Part shown: in pieces, positions 16,027 through 19,739 of the stretch
How the letters are laid out: every line of letters begins with the position of its first letter
Position numbering within the stretch: the first letter of the stretch is position 1
Source of the DNA: an uncultured Prevotella sp.
GTDB lineage: Bacteria > Bacteroidota > Bacteroidia > Bacteroidales > Bacteroidaceae
Length of the DNA stretch: 19,739 nt
Assembly: GCA_900770515.1 (NCBI GenBank)
Contig: CAAHDP010000092.1
Span: 1 to 19,739, forward strand
Reading direction: 5' to 3'
Notes under the pieces: generated by a model
What the model was told of the DNA's origin: nothing
Database searches by the model: none
Seen by the model: only the letters and a program-made list of their open reading frames with translations
Position numbers and translations under genes: made by a program

Positions 16027-17226
16027 TTAATCCCCCTCCACCAGCCAGTCGAGTACATATATCTGCCTGATTCCATCATGCAGCACTTCAGGGTCATTGT
16101 CCATCGTAAGGAGATATTTAGGATAATGATCCTGAATGGCTTGCAGGGGAACCAGTTCACGCTTCATCGTATTCTCATCCCTCACACTCAGCGACACCTG
16201 GTAATACTCCTTGTACTCACCTTTTATCACAACAAAATCTATTTCGGCATCACCCACTTTACCTACATAGATTTCTCCGCCCCGACGGGCCAACTCCAGA
16301 TAAACTACATTTTCCAGGATATGTCCCAAATCGCCACCTTTCGTACCATTGATTACGTTGCGTAAACCGATATCAGCCAGATAAAGTTTCTGACCTGTCT
16401 TCAACAGCTGCTTTCCTTTGGTGTCAAATCGGGAGACGGAATAGAAGATATAGCTATCTATCAATGCTGAAACATAATTCTCTACAGTATGCGAGGTAAT
16501 CTTGCGCCCCAGAGAAGTCATCGTATCACTGATACGCTTGATAACAGAGATATTACCGATATTATCCGCCAGGAAACGAACCACACTCTGCAACATCATC
16601 ACATCCGTAATCTTCCTTCGGCTCACCACATCCTTCAACACAATGGTATTGTACAAGCCCAAAAGGTATTCACGCACCATCTCACGGTCGTGGTTAATCT
16701 GCAATATATATGGAAAAGAGCCGTCCTCAATGTACCGGCGATATGCCCTTTCCAGATTCATATCATCAGACTGCGCCGTCAGATATTCCCTGAAGGAAAA
16801 CGGGAACAATTTGATTTCCACATATCTGCCAGTTAACAATGTTGCTATCTCTCCAGAAAGAAGATAGGCATTAGAACCCGTTACGTAGATATCAACATCA
16901 TCCAGCAAGAACAAACTGTCTATCACTTTCTGGAAGTTATCCACCATCTGGATTTCATCAAAGAAAAGATAGTTCATCCTGCCTTTCACCAGATGTTTCT
17001 TGACATAAGCATACAGTACCTTATAATCAAGGTATTGTTCATTATCCAAATCCTCAAAATTGAGTTCCAGCACCTGACTCTCGGACACACCTTCCTCCAG
17101 AAGCTTCTCCCGAAACATCCTCAACAAAGAAGATTTGCCACATCGCCTGATGCCAGTAACCACCTTTATCACTTTCTTGTCTCTCCATTTTTCCAGAAGA
17201 GCCATATATTCCTTGCGCTCTATCAT
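16027..17226 (-). CDS. AAA_14 / DUF4143 ATPase
   Basis: The 399-residue protein begins MIERKEYMALLEKWRDKKVIKVVTG. Walker A is GIRRCGKSS (25-33, Lys31) and Walker B YLFFDEIQ (Asp90, Glu91); VTGSNAYLL holds sensor 1. The C-terminal DUF4143 part contains a nuclease-like core, VGDAEIDFVVIKGEYKEYYQVSLS, with Glu328/Asp330 and Gln/Val-Ser positions similar to PD-(D/E)XK folds. The length is typical and the gene looks intact. These ATPases are abundant, often horizontally moved genes of Bacteroidota whose role is unknown; DNA binding or a defence or toxin-like function has been suggested by fold only. It is probably monocistronic. Three phased palindromic motifs cover its promoter, suggesting tight repression, perhaps by itself. 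Confidence 0.9.
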   Translation of the reverse strand: MIERKEYMALLEKWRDKKVIKVVTGIRRCGKSSLLRMFREKLLEEGVSESQVLELNFEDLDNEQYLDYKVLYAYVKKHLVKGRMNYLFFDEIQMVDNFQKVIDSLFLLDDVDIYVTGSNAYLLSGEIATLLTGRYVEIKLFPFSFREYLTAQSDDMNLERAYRRYIEDGSFPYILQINHDREMVREYLLGLYNTIVLKDVVSRRKITDVMMLQSVVRFLADNIGNISVIKRISDTMTSLGRKITSHTVENYVSALIDSYIFYSVSRFDTKGKQLLKTGQKLYLADIGLRNVINGTKGGDLGHILENVVYLELARRGGEIYVGKVGDAEIDFVVIKGEYKEYYQVSLSVRDENTMKRELVPLQAIQDHYPKYLLTMDNDPEVLHDGIRQIYVLDWLVEGD

Positions 17227-17256
17227 ATTTCCAATCGTATATTAGCCAATAAAAAA

Positions 17257-17350
17257 TGCATTGCGCTGCAAATATACGAAACTTTTCTCAGAAATTTGCA
17301 GCGCGCTGCAAATTTCTTCCGTTTTTAGGCATTTTTTGCAGTGCGCTGCA
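17257..17350. repeat. three TGCA-NN-GCGC-TGCA motifs, 40-bp spacing
   Basis: The 14-base motif TGCA-NN-GCGC-TGCA occurs at 17257-17270, 17297-17310 and 17337-17350, each exactly 40 bp from the next, with variable sequence between. The middle copy lies in a perfect 28-bp palindrome (17290-17317, half-site AGAAATTTGCAGCG). The first copy touches the -7 element of the AAA_14 gene and the second covers the position of the -33 element. They are candidate operators. A further TTCGTaACGAA palindrome lies at 17375-17385. Confidence 0.75.
17269..17276 (-). promoter_or_regulatory. -7 element of the AAA_14 gene
   Basis: Minus-strand TATATTTG followed by C fits TAnnTTTG, 42 bases before the ATG at 17226. 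No TTTG is present at the -33 position; that position falls in the central palindrome, so the promoter may need an activator or be weak when free. Confidence 0.5.
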
Positions 17351-17440
17351 TTTTTCGCGTTTTTCACGAAAAATTTCGTAACGAAGTATTTCGTTTATAA
17401 TTGGATAAGAACATCTGCCCCCGCATACGTAGAACAAAGT

Positions 17441-17591
17441 TTTCAACCCATCTATCACCCATCACGATTTATCGTTGAAATCCATATTAACTTACTTATA
17501 TACAGATACTTTAATAGCGTGACTGATACTCCCGAAAATGGAAATATCTGTCACGCTATCACTCACGATTTGGTTCTATCCATCACGATTT
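17441..17591. repeat. direct and inverted repeats 3' of the VirE-like gene
   Basis: Three related copies of CTATC-n-CACGATTT lie at 17452-17470, 17556-17571 and 17576-17591; the last spans the stop codon of the VirE-like gene. A 10-bp perfect inverted repeat, ATAGCGTGAC (17514-17523) and GTCACGCTAT (17550-17559), encloses 26 bases and its right arm runs into the second copy. TTTCAAC (17441-17447) and GTTGAAA (17474-17480) flank the first copy. No gene lies between 17351 and 17582. The block could be a terminator region, a protein-binding array or a recombination site. Confidence 0.55.
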
Positions 17592-19424
17592 TCGCACCAC
17601 CAGGTATCGCATGCCGTCATTAAAACGCTTGCGATGGATGGATGGCATCTGAGAAAGCTTGCGACCGAAGCTGATGAGATTGCTCAACTTCACCGAAGAT
17701 CCGATGTGACTCTTCAACTCCTGGAATATCTCGGCTGCCGTAAGATACTCGCCCTGTTTGGCATCATCGGTCAGGTCGAAATAGAGATTGAAATACTGGT
17801 CTACCGGAGAAATCACCTCAAACTTTCTGTTGCTCGCCATAATCAGCTTGGTCTGCTCCGCATCAAAATAGGTCTTCTCGCCAGCCTGCAATGCCGCCAA
17901 TGCCTGCGCATAGAGTTGTTCATAATTCGGAAGCTGGCTTACATCGATAGGACCCGTGAGTTCCACACCCAGGAATCTGCGATTGCCGGATGGGTCGGAG
18001 AGGATATCCTCCATGTTGCTCGTGGCGATGAAGGATGCCATTCTCGGAAACTCCTGCACATGACTGCCATACGGCGGCTTCATCTTCACACTCGGCAACT
18101 GGATGATGTTTTTCAGAAATCCCTGCTGCACCTGAGGAGATATCTGATTGAACTCATCCAGGTTGAGAAGCAGCGCCTGGCACATCGCCTGAAGCACCTG
18201 CCTTTTTTCTGACAGCACAAGGTTATCATTGTACCCCCACTGCAACTCCGGCGGAACCAGAGATCTGCAGAAAGTACTCTTGTTGTAACCCTGCTTGGAG
18301 ATGAGAAGCGGCGCCACGGAATTGCCATATTTGCGATGGCTATAGGAACGCCACTGGTTAACCATCGCCAGGAACCAGGTGTAGAACCAATCCTCCCAAT
18401 AAGGATTATCGGTAGGCACCGTGCGCGCCAGGGCACGGATATAATCCTTGCCATCCCACTTGCCTGCGCACTTAAAAAGGAAGTCTTCCACAGGATTATA
18501 GGTAGAAAGGAGGTCTGACTCCAGATAATTACGTACATCCTTGATACTCACACGAATATTGGCAAGCTGCACCTCCAGCGTCATGCGCTTCTGCACACGG
18601 GCATCCACCGGTTGATATCCCCAATAATCCTTATCTTTCGGTCGATATTCTGTGAATTTCATCACCGAATTATATCGGAAATCATACTTTTTACACAGAA
18701 ATCCTATCATACGCATAATATTATCACTCAACTCCTTACCATCTTTATCCACATCTTCTTCCGAGTTATCCACAATGGCATCTTTCAAGTTATCCACAGG
18801 TTTTTCAACGGTGTGGATAACCTCATTCAACACCAAAGGCAACGCATCCTCGCGATAATAGGGCGAAGCATCTTGGGTGAACAGGAAATCAGAGTAGATG
18901 GAAGGCTCGGGCATCTGCATCGTTGCCTTTACCAGAATCTGATAAAGCGGAGCGAAAGTCTGGAATGCCTGCTTATAAATTCTGTCAGCCTCCACCTCAT
19001 TATCTGGCAGGCTTCCCTTAGCCAAAGCATATTTCACCAAGACATTCAGACTGATGCCGTCGGCTCCCATAAAGGCTGCAAGGGTTGAAGGCAGACTGGC
19101 CACTTTCTGCTTGACGGCATCCACGCCTCCATCTTCCTCTATATTAACAAACGTAAGCAGCAGAACGCCGTTATTCTGCTTCATCTTTAGGAGTCCGTTT
19201 TCCGATTTCTGAAATTCGGCAGCAGGGTGAACATGCATCCAGGTTGCCATGTTCTTGTACCCGTCATAGCCATTGGTGAGCCAAGGCACATATTCACGGA
19301 AGTTGGCTACGGTATTCTTGGCATCAGCGTTCACGATGCGCTCCAGGAATCGTTCCAGACTCTTGGTGCTGACCAAAAGCTGGTTCTTATTATTTCTATG
19401 TGTGATTGTAATTTTCATTGTCAT
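17583..19424 (-). CDS. VirE-like primase/helicase-type protein (DUF3874)
   Basis: The 613-residue protein has the three-part layout of Bacteroidales VirE-type proteins. The N-terminal part (about 1-200) resembles the BT4734-like domain (FREYVPWLTNGYDG, GADGISLNVLVKYA). The centre is a VirE/SF3-like P-loop domain: P-loop region SKQGYNKSTF with Lys382, Walker B-like ALLLNLDEFNQ, and SFIATSNMEDILSDPSGNRRF with probable arginine finger. The C-terminal DUF3874 domain is at about 530-613 (DQYFNLYFDLTDDAK ... RYLVVRKS). The usual Gly before the P-loop Lys is Asn here. The start at 19424 is tentative; an ATG two codons later is equally possible. Such proteins occur on mobile elements and in chromosomal islands and are thought to act in DNA replication as primase-helicase-like units. 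Repeats on both sides support a DNA-transaction role, by inference. Confidence 0.85.
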   Translation of the reverse strand: MTMKITITHRNNKNQLLVSTKSLERFLERIVNADAKNTVANFREYVPWLTNGYDGYKNMATWMHVHPAAEFQKSENGLLKMKQNNGVLLLTFVNIEEDGGVDAVKQKVASLPSTLAAFMGADGISLNVLVKYALAKGSLPDNEVEADRIYKQAFQTFAPLYQILVKATMQMPEPSIYSDFLFTQDASPYYREDALPLVLNEVIHTVEKPVDNLKDAIVDNSEEDVDKDGKELSDNIMRMIGFLCKKYDFRYNSVMKFTEYRPKDKDYWGYQPVDARVQKRMTLEVQLANIRVSIKDVRNYLESDLLSTYNPVEDFLFKCAGKWDGKDYIRALARTVPTDNPYWEDWFYTWFLAMVNQWRSYSHRKYGNSVAPLLISKQGYNKSTFCRSLVPPELQWGYNDNLVLSEKRQVLQAMCQALLLNLDEFNQISPQVQQGFLKNIIQLPSVKMKPPYGSHVQEFPRMASFIATSNMEDILSDPSGNRRFLGVELTGPIDVSQLPNYEQLYAQALAALQAGEKTYFDAEQTKLIMASNRKFEVISPVDQYFNLYFDLTDDAKQGEYLTAAEIFQELKSHIGSSVKLSNLISFGRKLSQMPSIHRKRFNDGMRYLVVRKS

Positions 19425-19445
19425 TTATTTAAAGTTTATTCAAAA

Positions 19446-19518
19446 ACTGTTTCAACTGTTCCAAGCGTTGGAACAGTTTGTTTCCTTAAGGGAAACATTT
19501 CGTCCCCTTAAGAGAAAC
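19446..19518. promoter_or_regulatory. hairpin and direct repeats before the VirE-like gene
   Basis: AACTGTTCCAA (19454-19464) and TTGGAACAGTT (19468-19478) form an 11-bp perfect stem with a 3-base loop, 30 bases upstream of the start at 19424. ACTGTTTCA (19446-19454) and ACTGTTCCA (19455-19463) are adjacent direct repeats. GTTTCC/GGAAAC pairs at 19480-19496, and CCTTAAGGGAAAC (19484-19496) recurs as CCTTAAGAGAAAC (19506-19518), 22 bases away, two helical turns. No consensus promoter was found; the block may be operator or leader structure. Confidence 0.55.
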
Positions 19519-19568
19519 GCATTGTGCCTCCGAGAGGAACAAATTCATATTGTGGTTTAACGATTTTG

Positions 19569-19711
19569 GTTGACCACTTTTTATCTTATTTATAAGACGA
19601 GTTGACTCGGTTAATACTTATTTATAAAACGAGTTGACTAGCTAAAACTTAGTCATATTTTTTGTTGACTAGTTTTTCTCTTAGTCATATTTTTTGTTGC
19701 CACTCATGTTT
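19569..19711. repeat. phased ~32-bp GTTGAC array, iteron-like
   Basis: GTTGAC starts at 19569, 19601, 19633 and 19664, with GTTGCC at 19696: steps of 32, 32, 31 and 32 bases. Four units also begin with CTTA-n-T-n-AT (19585, 19617, 19648, 19680). The first pair shares 22 of 23 bases (19585-19607 and 19617-19639); the second pair shares CTTAGTCATATTTTTTGTTG exactly (19648-19667 and 19680-19699). Within units CGAG-TTGA-CTCG and TGACTA...TAGTCA are inverted. The array is AT-rich and lies upstream of the VirE-like gene. No gene was found between 19425 and the window end; a CATGTTT/AAACATG pair lies at about 19706-19725. Confidence 0.7.
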
Positions 19712-19739
19712 CATGCAAAAACATGTTGGGGGATAATCC

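Noticed and set aside
19569..19711. CRISPR array
   Set aside because: The ~32-bp period is total repeat length with degenerate copies and no distinct spacers; there are only about five cores and no cas genes. It is better described as an iteron-like array.
1..19739. tRNA, rRNA or insertion sequence
   Set aside because: No cloverleaf pattern with a TTCGA-type arm, no rRNA core sequences and no transposase-like protein was seen on either strand.

Overview
The window reads as chromosomal DNA of a gut- or oral-type Bacteroidota, most likely Prevotella/Segatella. The pointers are: repeated promoters of the Bacteroidota type (TTTG, 19 bases, TAnnTTTG) in front of several genes; few Shine-Dalgarno sites; a hybrid two-component regulator; a GH97 glycosidase; a DUF3244-type protein; an AAA_14/DUF4143 ATPase; and a VirE/DUF3874-type protein. 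No rRNA, tRNA, CRISPR array, insertion sequence or SusC/SusD pair was found.

Left part (1-5.1 kb): a small exported DUF3244-like protein diverges from a membrane-anchored TPR regulator with a C-terminal LuxR-like helix-turn-helix. The spacer between them carries GTAAAC repeats. The regulator converges, over a two-tier hairpin, on a lipoprotein gene that lies 36 bases behind a retaining-type GH97 glycosidase.

Carbohydrate part (5.1-11.7 kb): a GH43 glycosidase with its own promoter diverges from a Cof-type HAD phosphatase. The phosphatase converges on a large hybrid two-component regulator (sensor propeller, kinase, receiver, AraC output). A roughly 190-bp nested palindromic repeat lies between those two. 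The regulator may control the nearby GH97 and GH43 genes, but no SusC/SusD pair is present to prove a polysaccharide utilisation locus.

Middle (11.7-15.8 kb): back-to-back promoters serve the regulator and an ilvA-ridA operon. IlvA makes the reactive enamine/imine that RidA clears. An orphan FecE-like ABC ATPase follows and runs 77 bases into a convergent outer-membrane barrel gene, the second of two tandem paralogues.

Right part (15.8-19.7 kb): this is the accessory-looking end. An AAA_14/DUF4143 ATPase has three TGCA-NN-GCGC-TGCA motifs spaced exactly 40 bp apart across its promoter, the central one inside a 28-bp perfect palindrome. A VirE-like primase/helicase-type gene is bracketed by repeats: CACGATTT direct repeats and inverted repeats at its 3' side, and at its 5' side a hairpin, 22-bp-spaced direct repeats, and a phased ~32-bp GTTGAC array that resembles iterons. 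These two repeat systems are the most interesting features of the window.
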